Assembly (NCBI GenBank): GCA_031308135.1
Contig: JAHLJT010008756.1
Coordinates: 105,551,271 to 105,615,270 of the forward strand
Reading direction: 5' to 3'
From: Acheta domesticus
Lineage: Eukaryota > Arthropoda > Insecta > Orthoptera > Gryllidae
Length of the DNA: 64,000 nt
Below, piece after piece: positions 9,969-21,480 of this stretch. The position numbers were made by a program, and so were the translations under genes. The notes beneath the pieces are model-generated. The model saw nothing but the letters and a program-made list of their open reading frames with translations. It ran no database searches and was not told the origin of the DNA. How positions within the stretch are numbered: the first letter of the stretch is position 1; every line of letters starts with the position of its first letter.

Positions 9969-12679
9969 GGGCCGGTTTCACCAATGCTTGTTAACACGCT
10001 AACCGGATGTTAGGAGATTTTAACGGCCCGTTAGAGAAAATACATGTTTCACCAAACTTTAACGCCTGTTAACTTTCCGTTAAAGTTAACGCGTGATATC
10101 TGCTCCGTTAGCAGCAGTTAACGCTTGGTTAGTGGGCAGCGCATTGGAAATATCGGGTTTCGGTTTCATCGGGCATCGCAGTTTCAGGAAAATGGAAAGA
10201 GCTTTGCAGTATGTACTGGAAGACGACAGGCGAATTGGAAAGCCTGGAAATGCCGTCTTTGCGTCCACATGTTTTCAGGGAAAGAAGAAATTATTTTTAT
10301 ATTTATTTTTAGCACCATCCGTTTTTCTGCTCGTAATAATCTTATACTAGCGTACCCGTGCGAGAACTCTCGCAGGTTAAATCCCACTCCTTTCCTTATC
10401 CATTTGTCTATCCTTTCCATAAAGGAGAAGAATTACTAATGTACTTACAGAATATCAAACAAAATAACAATGCAATTGATGTTTGAAACAGATATTCAAT
10501 TAAAATTTATTCATCGTTATAGAGAGATGTTCTTGGAACAATTCATACTTCTATAAAAACAACATTTGAAGAAATTTTTCAATCTTCCTTGAGAGTTAGC
10601 TTTTCGCTTTCTTTGATAATCAAAAAATAGAAAAGGTTTTTACTCTTGAGAAAGCCAAGTAAAGTAGTGCGAAAATACCGGATCGGGCAAGAACAGACCT
10701 ACTCATTACAATATTATTTAACTTTTCTTGATTTGTTTGAAGAACCAAGTGGGTTTTGAAGAGTCAGGGTGCTGTGGTGAGAAAATTGAATAATTATTTG
10801 TATATAAAAAAGTATTGAATTATTTTCTGCTTCCTTACGTACCTCAAGAAAAGCAATTTCGAGCCAAAAAATTATCAAACTAATGTTTTCACCTTTGAGT
10901 ACTAAATACCATTTGTTAGCATTAGAAACAATTTAGTAGGCATTAGGAAGCCCACTTCGGTACATGGGAATGTTGCTCAAACGATGTTTGCTTTTTTAAT
11001 ATCTTAACGAACCGACACCTTGAGTTTTATATCAAACGGTGTTTTATTTACAACATAAGTTTGCAGCTAGGCGTTGGTGTACATTACTTCCAGATACCGC
11101 CAACATTTAAATCGTGCATTTGGACTGCGATAGTTGGCAGTTGTCGGGTGACCTGCACTATTCTTTCTATAATTTTAAATTTAGTGGTTTTTTAATTGAT
11201 TCACGTAGTATTGTAGGCTAGCGCGTTTTGATTTTTGTTTTCCGTTTATTTCAAGCTATTTTACTTTAGCTACTTTAAAAAGCTTGTTCGTTGTGTTGTG
11301 CCATAGCACAAGTTTTCCCCCACTACCTCTGCGTACCCGTGCGAGAACTCTCGCATGTTAGACCCCACACTCATCCCTATCCTTCTATTTTCATTCTAAG
11401 AGGGAAAGTAGTTAACGAAACGTGTTTATTTGTTTAAAATCTATAAAGGTAACTTGCAATGAACTAACACAATTACAAATAAAATACAAAACAATGCAAT
11501 TAATGTGTAAAAGAAAATTTCAATAAATATTTATTCATTATCATGGAGAATTTGCTTCGATCAATTCCCAACACTTACTTAAAGACAGTTGAAGGTAATT
11601 ATTCAATATTCTTTGTCAGTTAGGTTTTAGTTTTTCGTGATAGTCACAAAAATATTAGCTTTTTACTTTTGAGAAAGCTACGTGTCTGAACCCAGACTTG
11701 AAAATTTCATCGAATGATAACGAAAATATTTTGTACAGGTAAAACACAAACACAGTCTTCACTCTTCATTGACACCCACATCCCTCCGCAATTAAGTACA
11801 CAGCACTTACAGACCATGAAAAAACGTTAATTGAATAGTTTCACTACACGCATAAGAAACAATCTTCATAGGTATAGGTATCAAGTAACTATAATAGTAC
11901 TTCTAGTTGTTGCTGGAGAGCAAATCTTGAATTACTGATTATGCAAATAAATCTCGTCAGACTCACAAACTACGGTGTTCACAGAAAGCGTAAATATTGT
12001 CGAATCTAAGCCTTCTAAGCGTGTCGCTCCAAAAATTGCTACCAGCAGAAAGGGCTGAAATATTGAGGTGGCCTTGATAGTATTGAAGCGTGGAACCGAA
12101 AAGTTAATTACATGGATCGGAGAATGCGTTTTTTTAAAGAAATCATCCATATTTTTACAGTCGAAGTAGAATTCGTCAAGTCTCCGTGAAATTCTCTTTA
12201 TTTGGAGCCCTCATTTATAAAGATTTGTTGCGTGTGAGAGCCGGAACCCAAAGGTATACTACTGAAATAATACAGGAGACGATTTGTTGAGCAAGTCTAC
12301 AAGAATTTCGTTCTCTTCTGCCGAAAAATTGACGGATCTGCTTCTTTTGACATGGCAAATTATAACACACAAAACAACAAAACTTGTACAAGCACCACAA
12401 TTGACCACAATAGAATGGCAGAGAATGTGTATACTAGTGTATACTGTGTTTTGTTTCTTTATTCTCCGTCTATTGAGAGCTCATTCTCCACAGAGTTTCC
12501 AGTTCACGGCCTTCTAAAAGCAAATATTCATGCATTTTGTACACCAATTAAAGTTAACTGGCGATTAGCTAACAGAAGCCGTGGAAACGTTGGTGAAACG
12601 GAACAAATCTTAACGGGGACGTTAATTTTAACGACTCGTTTACTAACGTCACGTTAGTGTATGTTGGTGAAACCGGCCC
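9969..12679. mobile_element. PIF/Harbinger-type DNA transposon, non-autonomous, TAA target duplication
   Basis: The ends are GGGCCGGTTTCACCAA and its exact reverse complement (16 bp). TAA at 9966-9968 and 12680-12682 is the 3 bp duplication typical of PIF/Harbinger (TWA). Subterminal regions on both sides are rich in GTTAACG-like motifs, a common site pattern for transposase binding. No transposase is recognisable. Much of the interior (10347-12223) is a nested Helitron-like element. The insertion cuts the Dong/R4-like protein between 9965 and 12683. Confidence 0.85.
10347..12223 (-). mobile_element. Helitron-like element, copy 1
   Basis: On the minus strand the element starts TCTTTATAAATGAGG after an A. 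It ends with the hairpin GCGAGAGTTCTCGC, a short spacer, then CTAG followed by T. A 5' TC, a 3' hairpin plus CTAG and insertion between A and T are Helitron hallmarks. The terminal hairpin sequence recurs internally at 11340-11355, and the two halves (10347-11325 and 11326-12223) align as a diverged ~0.9-1.0 kb tandem. No Rep/helicase is present. A second copy lies at 54843-56800. Confidence 0.7.
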
Positions 12680-12682
12680 TAA

Positions 12683-13140
12683 AGGTAGTTGAGAAGCTTA
12701 AACAGAAAATTCAAGCAAGGGCTCAACGAATTAGACGTTACAAACGTAGAATATATTTCCGTGTACAGAACCGGATGTTTCAAATTGACGCGAAGGGTTT
12801 CTATAGCAATCTGACTCAAACAGAATGGCAACGCAGTCTCTCCTTCAAAAGATGACGTCGAAGCATTTTGGGCGGGAATCTGGGAGGAGAGCAGATCCTA
12901 CAACAAAGACGCATCTCGGCTTCAATCTGAAGTTGATGCTGCCGATGAACGTGTGGAAACAGTGGAAGATGTTCCACAGATTCTCAGAAGATGACCTCTT
13001 CCTAGCAATTAAGAACTTGGGAAACTGGAAATCCCCCAGGATTGAAAAGATCCAGATTTATTGCATTAAGAAGTTAACAGCAATACATTGTTATCTAGCA
13101 AAGGCTGTTAATAAAATTAATCAAATTTTAAACTGGATAC
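12683..13140 (+). pseudogene. Dong/R4-like protein, pre-RT region and RT start
   Basis: This resumes the reading after the Harbinger insertion. KLKQKIQARAQRIRRYKRRI is followed, in a shifted frame, by SKDDVEAFWAGIWEE (about 12846-12890) and then LAIKNLGNWKSP...KIQIYCIKKLTAIHCYLA (about 13000-13100). The last is the block before the first RT motif in RLE elements, where a Trp-Lys-Ala/Ser-Pro turn is followed by a Lys-Leu-Thr-Ala-Ile-His helix. The homology breaks at about 13140. Confidence 0.65.
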
Positions 13141-13256
13141 CTGAAAGAAGGCGTAGAAGAGGAAGAAGGCGTAGTAGACCTGTTTTGACCTGGAAGGCGT
13201 ATATACAGAAAGTAATGGATGAGAAAGGACTAGAAGAAGGTCAATGGAAGGACTGA
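13141..13256 (+). pseudogene. LINE endonuclease-RT C-terminal tail (different family)
   Basis: The frame ends RPVLTWKAYIQKVMDEKGLE then EGQWKD and a stop. This Arg-Pro-x-x-x-Trp...Gly-Leu-x-Glu-x-Gln-Trp-x-Asp ending is typical of many LINE ORF2 C-termini but not of Dong/R4. It sits in frame behind the Dong/R4-like piece, so the 143-codon open frame ending at 13256 is a chimera of two retrotransposons. Confidence 0.5.
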
Positions 13257-13845
13257 AAGATATGGAAATCGAAAACGGCAAACTCCTAGGGGTAGAAAAC
13301 GTCCGAATTGTAATTTTGTATCGTAAATTTATTTTCTGGGTGAATTCCCGTAGTTAACTACCTCTCTTAAGAACATTATGTATAATCGTTTGTTGCATTG
13401 GGTTACAGTTGAAACCTAAAATGTCCGTAATATGTATGGTGTTTTGTGATACAGCCAAATCTCGTAATCGAAACTTCCTTAATTTTGGATTAATTCAGTT
13501 GAAATAAACGTCATAGATATATGTAAATATGTCATGTTCTAGGCATGCTTATGTCGTGACTTAAAAATTAATTCATTACAAACAAGAGAAAATATATTGA
13601 AAACATATACCGCTTTCAGGGTGACATTGCCATACTGACCATCTTACCCCTACATTTATATCCTTTGAGAAGAAATTCTTACATTGAAACAATTGACATT
13701 TGTGAGTTGTATTTATATAATTTCTAAAGCATATGACTTGTCAATCAATGTTTACAATATTTATATTTGATACAAAATTACTTTATTTATTTATTTATTA
13801 TTGTCAAAAAACAGTAAAAACTGTATATGACTTGTGGTGGAAAGA
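13257..13845. other. Unassigned AT-rich stretch
   Basis: No open frame, terminal repeat or recognisable element. A short TTTA/TTTAT run lies near 13782-13800. Confidence 0.5.
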
Positions 13846-13936
13846 AATTTCACAGCCTAAGGCCCAATAGCATGTTACAACAGCCTTGAAACCAGCTCTG
13901 GTAATATGACATGAAAATCTCTGTAAAATCAGTGGA
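13846..13936 (+). repeat. Direct repeat, copy 1 (partner at 14842-14934)
   Basis: About 90 bp beginning TTTCACAGCCTAAGGCCCAA recurs ~1 kb downstream with one or two differences. The surrounding 13937-14740 is AT-rich and otherwise unassigned. Confidence 0.85.
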
Positions 13937-14743
13937 CTTTTTTCTTGTCACAATACTTTGTAACTTTGCACTGTCACTTGCCACGTAGGCAAATAAAAAA
14001 TCCAATATCTAAAGTTCACAAGACCAATGATGAAGTTAAAATGCACTAAGCAATGGAAAATGTAAATAGTGGAAAATTAAATAGGAAAAAGCTACTTAAC
14101 TGAATGGAATTAGCAGATCCACTTTACATGACTTGGATGAGTGTGATATACCGAAGTACGATACTGTTGCTGAACTTTCCAGACTAAATATGAAAAGGAA
14201 AACACGTTTTCCCTACCGCATTTTATCACAATATAAAACTGTTAATAAAACATTTTTAGACTAAGTTCTCAAAGGAGTATTTATCCCTGTTTAAGTACAT
14301 AAACTCTCAAAAACCAAAGACTATAATTGTTCTGATGCATATTTATACGTTTGTTTCCTATCCAACTCGCACATATTTAAACATTGCCGTTGACTTAGAA
14401 ATAAATAGAAGTGTCGATGTTTGACCCCTGTGCGGTAACATTGCCACTTTCCTTGCTTTTAAAAAAGTAATAAAATCTTCCAAATTATGGAACCTATGTC
14501 TTCAATATTTTGAAGAAACATTGTACTTTTGTGACGGATTAAATTGTCAATATCATTATTGTGAAGAATTGATGCAACAGTGTAAAACTTTAAAAGAAAC
14601 AAAGATGTGGCAATGTTACCCCCTTATATTATTAGTATTATTAGTTAATATTTATTAATAAAATAAATATTCAAAGACATAATTATGTTGGGATGTACAT
14701 TAATTATCCTAGGGCCCAAGGGCCCTAGGATACTTGTAAGTTC

Positions 14744-14845
14744 CCACATACTTGTAAAGTTCACCATCATCTGGATTAGGTATTTTTAATTAATTAAAAT
14801 CTCTTGTATAACTTTTACCCTTTTCAATATTCAGAGTGCGACATT
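14744..14845. repeat. Duplicate of a Dong/R4-like segment (matches 16262-16362)
   Basis: About 100 bp, including ATCTCTTGTATAACTTTTAC and GAGTGCGACATTT, also occurs at 16262-16362 inside the minus-strand Dong/R4-like relic. Here it is joined end to end with copy 2 of the 90 bp direct repeat. It is therefore a composite of two local duplicates. Confidence 0.8.
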
Positions 14846-14934
14846 TCACAGCCTAAGGCCCAATAGCATGTTACAACAGCCTTGAAACCAGCTCTGGTAA
14901 TATTACATGAAAATCTCTGTAAAATCAGTGGATT
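14842..14934 (+). repeat. Direct repeat, copy 2
   Basis: Near-identical partner of 13846-13936, following directly on the duplicated LINE segment 14744-14845. The overlap of a few bases (ACATTTCACAG) suggests junction microhomology. Confidence 0.85.
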
Positions 14935-14966
14935 GAGCAGATAGTAAATAAATATCTTAAAAAAGA

Positions 14967-15045
14967 TTATTATTATTATTATTAAAATTATTATTATTAT
15001 ATTATATATATATTATTATCATAATTATTATTATTGTTATTTTGT
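14967..15045. repeat. ATT/ATA microsatellite at the 3' side of a Dong/R4-like relic
   Basis: Imperfect ATT repeats, interrupted by ATATATAT. On the minus strand it is a TAA tract lying just beyond the 3' end of the relic 15050-17156, consistent with the TAA target preference of Dong elements. Confidence 0.75.
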
Positions 15046-15049
15046 GTTT

Positions 15050-17156
15050 TCAAATAGCTAATTCCGAGGAATACCTGGTTCTCAAATAGCAACTGGTTTT
15101 ACGCCGAGTGTATTTGCTATTTATTTTAGAATCTGAATTTAAAAAATTTCTAGAAAGTATTTAAGATAACAAACTTCTGCATTAATTTTAAAATCCTTAG
15201 AGGGATATCAAGTTTTTGAAGGTTTTATTTGACCTGTTTTTCTAGAAGGCCATTACTGAAGAAAATTATTGGGAGAATGAATACTTGGTCATATTTCCAT
15301 TGATCTTTGATTTGAAATTCCAGATCGCTGTACTTCCTTATTTTTTCGGAGAATGATTTTGCATATTAATGCAGGAAGGAACTGCAACATCGAGAAAAGG
15401 TCGTTTTTGGCCCCTTAAGAGTTATCACAATATTTGGCATGTTATGTTCTAGTCTTGTCCGTCAAAACCGTGCGATCGAAATAAATTCTGACCTTTTCAT
15501 TTCCAACACAGGATCAGGTTTGTATGTGTAGTAAAGGGTATGATGATCACTAATGTATGGTTGGATGCAATTTTTTCGTGTATAATGGAAGCGATCTAGT
15601 TAAGGTGCATTGTGTATTCTCGCACATACTGAAATGATGCAATGTGTGATTTTCTGTCCACACGTTACATCTGCGGCATTTATCAGATTGAACCTGAGGA
15701 TCTTTTTGAACTTGTTTTCTGTAGTTTCGGGTGGGAATAACTTAATCTTGAATGGTTAGCAATGAACCCTCAGTTTCAGCATATAAATCTCCATCTGATA
15801 GCCATTTTACAAAGGCTGACAGGTCTGTGCATGGATCGTGAAGGGAGTGAAAGATTTTACAGTGAATTTGTTTTTGGTCACTGGTTTTGCCTTTGTTTTT
15901 TTGTTTGAAAGGTAGTTTTTGAGTGTCTTGGTAGAGATCTAAAGGGGTAAGATTTTTATCTGCTAACACAATTGCTTTATGTATCAATAACATTTTTATT
16001 TATTGAGGAGAGTATTCTCTGAGTGAAGTGATTTGTTTTGAGTGTACTTCCTGGATTCCTTTGAGGATTTTGGAGGTTCAGTTGAGAACCATTTTATACG
16101 TCTGTTAATGTTTGTAAGAACAGAGATTGAGTAGGTAATAATGGCTTTTATATGGATTTTCCCTGTGAGATGATTTTCATCAGTTGATGTAGACGATTCT
16201 TGAATTCCATCTGAAGAGAATTTTTTAACAAGAGTATCTTTGTTTCCCACAGCTTGCTTTATTCCCACATACTTGTAAAGTTCACCATCGTCTGGATTTT
16301 TAATTAATTAAAATCTCTTGTATAACTTTTACCTTTTTCAATATGCAGAGTGCGACATTTGTCTAAGCCCAGTTTCGTGTGAATATCATTTGAGAATGTT
16401 TCAACAGTTTCGAGAAGTCCTTTGAAGGTTCTTATTTGAAAGAGCATAAAGTTTTATGTCATCCATATAAAAGAGGTGGCTGAGAGAGCATTGTGTTTTT
16501 CTTTGGTGGTCTTATTGCAACTCCATATTATTGAACAAGTTGTTTAACGGATTTAAAGCCACACAAACCAGAGTGCACTTAAACTGTCACCTTGAAAGAT
16601 TCCTCTTTTAATTGGGATGGTTCCAGTCACAATCACTGAAGTACCTTTCCTCAGGTGCATTTCGGTGCTCCAAGTTGTGATTGTGGTCTGAAAAAAAATT
16701 CGGATTTCCGAATTTATTTTTTAAATATCAAGAATATCAAAAAGCCATGAGTGTGGAATGCTGTCGAAATCCTCCTTGTAGTCTATAGAGACTACGTGAA
16801 GATTTTTTTGTTTTGTTTAATTTCCTTAAGGATTACTGAGTCAATTGTTAATTGTTCTTTGCAATCCCTTGAAAACTTGGTACATCCTTTTGATTCCTCT
16901 GCGATAATTTTGTTCTCGGATAATGTTGATGTATTTTAGAGTTGATAATTCCTGTGAAAAGCTTACAGATTTTTGAGACACATGTTATTGGCGGTATTTG
17001 GAGAGTCCATTTGATCGCTGTCCTTTCGGTGTTAGATAGGTAATTCCTTTTGGTGAAAAAACAGGGGAAATTTGCCGGTTCTTTCATCGAATGTGTAAAA
17101 AAATCAGCGAAAATGGGATGTGTAGGGGAGACCCGGGCTAGTTGTGACAGGGGCAA
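15050..17156 (-). pseudogene. Dong/R4-like retrotransposon, old copy (RT to C-terminal nuclease)
   Basis: On the minus strand, fragments of one protein appear in order: an RT fingers block (about 17000-16900) resembling YRPITCLPTMYKIL of the better copy; RTLHIEKGK and ELYKYVGIKQA (about 16350-16240); an open stretch with AIVLADKNLTPLDL and GDLYAETEGSLL (15993-15742); and, around 15520-15400, YYTYKPDPVLEM with later nuclease remnants. Each block aligns in order with 26094-28193. Stops and shifts are frequent, so this is an ancient inactive copy. The restriction-like endonuclease Asp/Lys residues are largely lost. Confidence 0.7.
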
Positions 17157-17894
17157 GTTGTGACATCGTGTTTACTGACCGATCCAATAGAGATCAGCTC
17201 GTGATAGTTTACATTCACGTTGCAAACCTTTGCCTAACTCTGCTCTTTGAGTTGCTGTGGGAACAGTTGCTTGACTTGCTTATTTACGAGCATTTTGTTT
17301 TACACGCACTGAAGTAAAAATCTATCGGATTGTTCCAGTCAATCTTAGTAATAAATCAGAAGTATGTTTAACTACTTTGTATCATTGAAAAACTTTTAAG
17401 CTATAATTTGATGAGTTTCTGGTTTATATGAATGGCAAAATAATATGAAATAAAAACAAAATTAATTTTAGTGTCTCTCAGGGCTAGTTGTGACTGGTTC
17501 TAAGGGGCACGTTGTGACAGTGTCACTTCTAACCTACACCTCCCCTTATAACCTACACCTCCCCTTTTACCTGAGGATGCAAGTAGATTTCTTGCTCTTG
17601 CGAGCTTTTCATTTACTCCCAGGGCAGAGGATCCTTGCGGCAAGTGGTAGGGGAATTCAAGGAAAATGGACATTCACACATACACAAATTCAGTAACAAG
17701 TTCAGATATATTCTTAAATGAATCAATTTTAAAAAATACAATTTCTTTTCTTGCTCTGAAAGAGAAAACAAACAATGCAAAAAATGGCAAAAATATTCTT
17801 TCTAGTGTTCGAAATAGACGCTAGAAACACTTCTTAATCTTTCTTCTTCTTTTCAACTTCTTTTAAATCTTTCAACTTCTTTTAAACAAATCAA

Positions 17895-19259
17895 CTGTGT
17901 GTGATAATTGTACAAAATTTAAATAAATGACTCAGTCGACTGGTGCTCTTTCAATCTCTACCTTTCGTGCACATTTTTCCTTGTAATGAAACACTTAATT
18001 ACTCTAGCTTACAATTTACACAAAAAGAAAAATTACTATTTACAATGAATAATTTAACTTACACTCAATTAATCTGATTTTCTCACAAGCTTTAAACATT
18101 ATTCAAAAATTTTTCTTAGCCGGTCAATAACTTCCTGAACATTTAACTTCAAAAATGGCAATGTTATTTCATTCGTAAGGCATTCCAGACAATAATATGA
18201 AAATTATATTTACAGCAAATTACGCGAGTTATTCAAGAATTTTTATAGAGCGTAATGTTCACCCTACTTTGCTACGAAACCGTCTTTCCAGCTGCTTGCG
18301 TGTTCATGGCCTCGCTAACACGTTCCCCTCTCCCCTAGAACTCCCGATACCTCGGCGCTTGTGGCTCGACGTTCGACCTTTGCTCCGCGCTTCGCCGACA
18401 CCGCCGAAAGCGTCGTTGGAATTCGCCGCTCCAGCAGCGATGCTGGGTCTCGTCTGCTTCTCTCTTCTTACTTTCCAGGTACTCTTCTTTCTTCCGCGCC
18501 TCTTCTTCTCCTACGGTACTTCTTCCCGTTCGGTGGCCCTCTTCTTCGTCTCCTTCCGGAATTGTTCTTCAGCGCGATTGTTAGGTTTTCGTCCGCGTGC
18601 TTATTGTCCTCGTGCGATTACAGCCTGGCGGCCGCTTTTAGCTCTGTCCAGGGCGTCGCGCACTTGGATATTTGAATAGGTAATTATTTATAGCACAGCG
18701 TAATTGTTCCTGACTGATTCCACGTACTCGATCAGCGTGTAAATCACTTAGATTCTGGCTACTCGATCCACCAGAATAAAGTGAATAACGCCGTTTTAGT
18801 CTTTTGCAATTTTTCTACTGCGTCGTCTTTTCCTACACTCTCCTCCAACACAACTTCAAATGACTGCTCACAATATTACTATTCAAATATAATTCGTCAC
18901 CTACTTCAATTTAACTCTCTGTACTAGAATCACGAGAAAACGTGACACTGACTATCTACTGTGCGAATTTCATACGTCGTCGTTTTCACCAAGAAGAACA
19001 ATTCTCGGCGACAGCTGAAGCAAATAAGGGGCTTCTGATCTGCCGATCAGCGTATTTATGAGAACGTTCGTAGGGGTGAATTGGCCTCGTCTCCCCTCCG
19101 CCGCTAGCCACTCCTTACACCGCTCTGAACTACTACGTGCGCCGCGCTATCTCGGCGCCATCCATTCTATTACTACGCGCCGCTGACTTCCGCGCGTCTT
19201 TTAAAACATTCGGCCGTACTCAACAATATTCTCACTGTCGTAACAATGCAATCGTTACA
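17895..19259 (-). mobile_element. LTR-like block (minus strand), GC-rich centre
   Basis: Read on the minus strand it starts TGTAACGATTGC, has a TATA-like CATAAATACGC about 190 bp in, then a long GC-rich untranslated stretch with no protein match, followed by AT-rich sequence. TGTAAC at the start and the promoter-like layout suggest an LTR or retroelement leader. The far end (near 17895) is a guess and no target duplication was found. The 160- and 104-codon frames on the plus strand here are probably chance frames in GC-rich DNA. Confidence 0.35.
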
Positions 19260-19289
19260 CACTACTTGCTTCAGTATTGTTTGAGAGTA

Positions 19290-19615
19290 ATAATTTTAAT
19301 TCCAGGAAATGTAGTGAGGAATTATGAAGCTTAGCATATGATTTTGCCGCGGAAAACAAAATTCAAGTGCCAGAAACGTTGATAATCAAGAAGTCTGCAA
19401 ATGTTTATTGGATGACGAAGTATATGCAGCGAGACTAAAATTTCTCTTCGTATTTTGAAGCTACCAATTTGAATACAAACACAAATTTCAATGACGACAT
19501 TGGTGAAATTTTCTTCAACCATTAACCGCTATTTTCGAAAAATATGGTTCAAATGCAAATAACATTTGGAACATAGATGAAACAGTGGCAGACCCCTTCC
19601 TAAAGCTGGACCTCG
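19290..19615 (+). pseudogene. pogo-family (CENP-B/DDE) transposase fragment
   Basis: With frame changes the text reads AYDFAAENKIQVPETL, then YWMTKYMQR, then FEKYGSNANNIWNIDETVAD. In pogo/Tigger transposases a CENP-B-type HTH (Trp...Phe-Met-x-Arg) precedes the first catalytic Asp in an Asn-x-Asp-Glu-Thr box; NIDET at about 19570-19585 is that box. The catalytic domain stops soon after, so the later Asp residues are missing. The protein would have cut and pasted the element at TA dinucleotides. Confidence 0.6.
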
Positions 19616-19699
19616 AGGAGTAACCGTAAGAGAACAAAGGCTTTGAAATCTGCCATTTTAACTAGCACTCCCGTAGAGGGCAGGTTGTGACAAAGTGCA

Positions 19700-20154
19700 C
19701 TGCTGCATAAAACTGTTTTTATGTCAATAAAAACATGTATTTTAAATACAATTATATAGGGTATAAATTGCACGGGTATACCTCTCAGTTCAGTAATAAA
19801 GTTAAATAATATTACAAAGAGTAGGGTTATGCTTTCCCTATCCTGTATTTTCGCATGAACAACTTTAAGTAGATTTCTGGAGAATAAAAAGCTTTTGTAA
19901 TATTTTGTGACTGCCATGGAAAGCGAAAAGCTGTCAAGGAAGATCGTATAATTACTTCAAATGTTTTTAAGGAAGTGTTGTGAATGTTCCAAGAACATGC
20001 CTATAATACTAAGCAGGGATTTATTCAAAAAGTGATTCAAACATCAATTTCATTGTTCTTTATTGTTATTTTAAATTCTATATGTACATTGGAAGTGTCC
20101 TTTTTAATTTTTTAAATAATTATACGTTTCTCTAACAACTTCATCTCTTAATAT
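19700..20154. other. Unassigned AT-rich stretch
   Basis: A minus-strand open frame of 105 codons (19917-19600) partly covers it but matches nothing I recognise. No terminal repeats are seen. Confidence 0.4.
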
Positions 20155-21480
20155 TGTGACGCCACCCTCTCACCGACTGTGATTAATAGCTTCTGTGATG
20201 ATTCCATTAGAGGTGTGTTTTTATGTCTCTTTCTTTCATCCAGCATCCAAGGAGAAGGTTTAGGTGGCAAGGGTACTTTGCCCTCAGCTCGTGGCCTGGC
20301 TGCTTGCCGGCTGCCGTCAGTAGTGAGCACTCAAATGCGTGGACATATGTGTAGATCCGGCCAGGGTGAAGGAGGCATGCATGCACGGGTTTCCTGGTCT
20401 TTTTAACCATTGAAAAAATCTACTTTAAATTTAGTATAATTTTAATTTCAGTCAAAACCTCACTCGTAGCAATTATTCACTATTATTCCCAATTATTCCC
20501 CCCGCCTATTGCGCAATTATGAATAAATGTTGCAATCACAGTTCTCTCCCTCTCTCTATATCTCTCCTCCCTCTCACTGCTCATTAATATTCTGTTCATT
20601 TGGCAATCTCACCCAGTTGATCTTCTCGCTGGCTGGCACTGGTAGGCGGATCGGTTGAATGCCCGCGCAGTCCAGGTTGGTCGGAGCTGGCCCCCGTATC
20701 AAGGCGCATGGGTATGGCGGCCTCACTCAGCGATGTTCCCGGCAAGATGTCACGTGTCTTCTGCGGTCTCACCCAATTGCGGCGACCGTTCTCACGAATT
20801 ACTTCGCGGATGCTTGGCCATCATATCGAGCATGAGCTCGGTGGAGTTTGTGATGACGTTTCGGCGAAACATGTAGCAGAACTCAGCGGCAATGGTTCTG
20901 AGAAACCGTACGGCGAAAACTTTGAGGAGCCGAAGCAGCAGCTTGGCGTATAGACTTTTAGACTAGCAGAAGATCGGTGAACAATTGCAAGGAGCGGCTC
21001 GATGAAAAATCTGAGAAACGGCACGACGAACAAATTTTAGAAGACCGGAGAACGTCGGATCTCCGGTATTTATTGTTCTCGCGGCCCCCTCCCACGCCGA
21101 TGACGCGGTGGCCCCCGCTAATCACATACTTCATTTAAGGTCCCGTGACTTGTCTCACATCTGTTCGCTGGCGCCACCTGACGGCGCGTTTTTGAGATGC
21201 CCCGTGCTGCATTATTCTATCTTGGCGTCAGTCGCATACCGATCTGTTAACGTCACGGCGGTTCACCCGTCCCTCGTAAGGAACAATAGCGAGCTGCACC
21301 CTTCACCGGACGAGATGCACCTATTTTGGTGCACTATTCCTGACTACTTTGAGAAGCGAAATTCCCAGCGTTTTACATAGCAAGACGCGATTCGGAATAT
21401 TAAGTTATTCTCCGCTGCTGGACGGCTTTTAATTATTAAAATAACGCATTTTTAGTGGCGCAGAGCTCTGTGCTGTTACA
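20155..21480 (-). mobile_element. LTR-like block (minus strand), 1.3 kb
   Basis: On the minus strand it opens TGTAACAGCACAG and closes GGCGTCACA, a TGT...ACA frame typical of LTRs. A TATA-like CAATAAATACC lies about 430 bp in, followed by a GC-rich untranslated part with repeated CGCCG/CCGAAG words. No 5 bp target duplication is visible (AATAT against GTACG). It could be an LTR plus leader, or the leader of another element. Frames within it match no protein. Confidence 0.4.

Larger units (their letters stand above)
8446..13140 (+). mobile_element. Dong/R4-like retrotransposon, 5' half, split by a Harbinger-type element
   Basis: The element comprises a GC-richer leader (8446-9110), N-terminal protein traces (9110-9965), a 2.7 kb DNA transposon insertion (9969-12679) and the region just upstream of the RT (12683-13140). 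It then breaks into an unrelated LINE C-terminus. The leader begins after the TAA tract and contains a repeated GGAG...GGTGGTGGAGC region. The catalytic RT and nuclease are missing. Confidence 0.7.
17121..19690 (+). mobile_element. pogo-like DNA transposon relic with an LTR-like insert
   Basis: The left part begins TGTAGGGGAGACCCGGG and has two GTTGTGAC motifs. The motif recurs near 17482, 17507 and 19682. A CENP-B/pogo-type transposase fragment lies at 19290-19615. Between them 17895-19259 is a GC-rich LTR-like block, probably inserted. Clean inverted termini are not visible, so the limits are approximate. Confidence 0.45.

Noticed and set aside
18197..18679. 160-codon plus-strand frame
   Set aside because: Lies in the GC-rich part of an LTR-like block; overlapping frames are also open, no domain is recognisable, and no splice or start context supports it.
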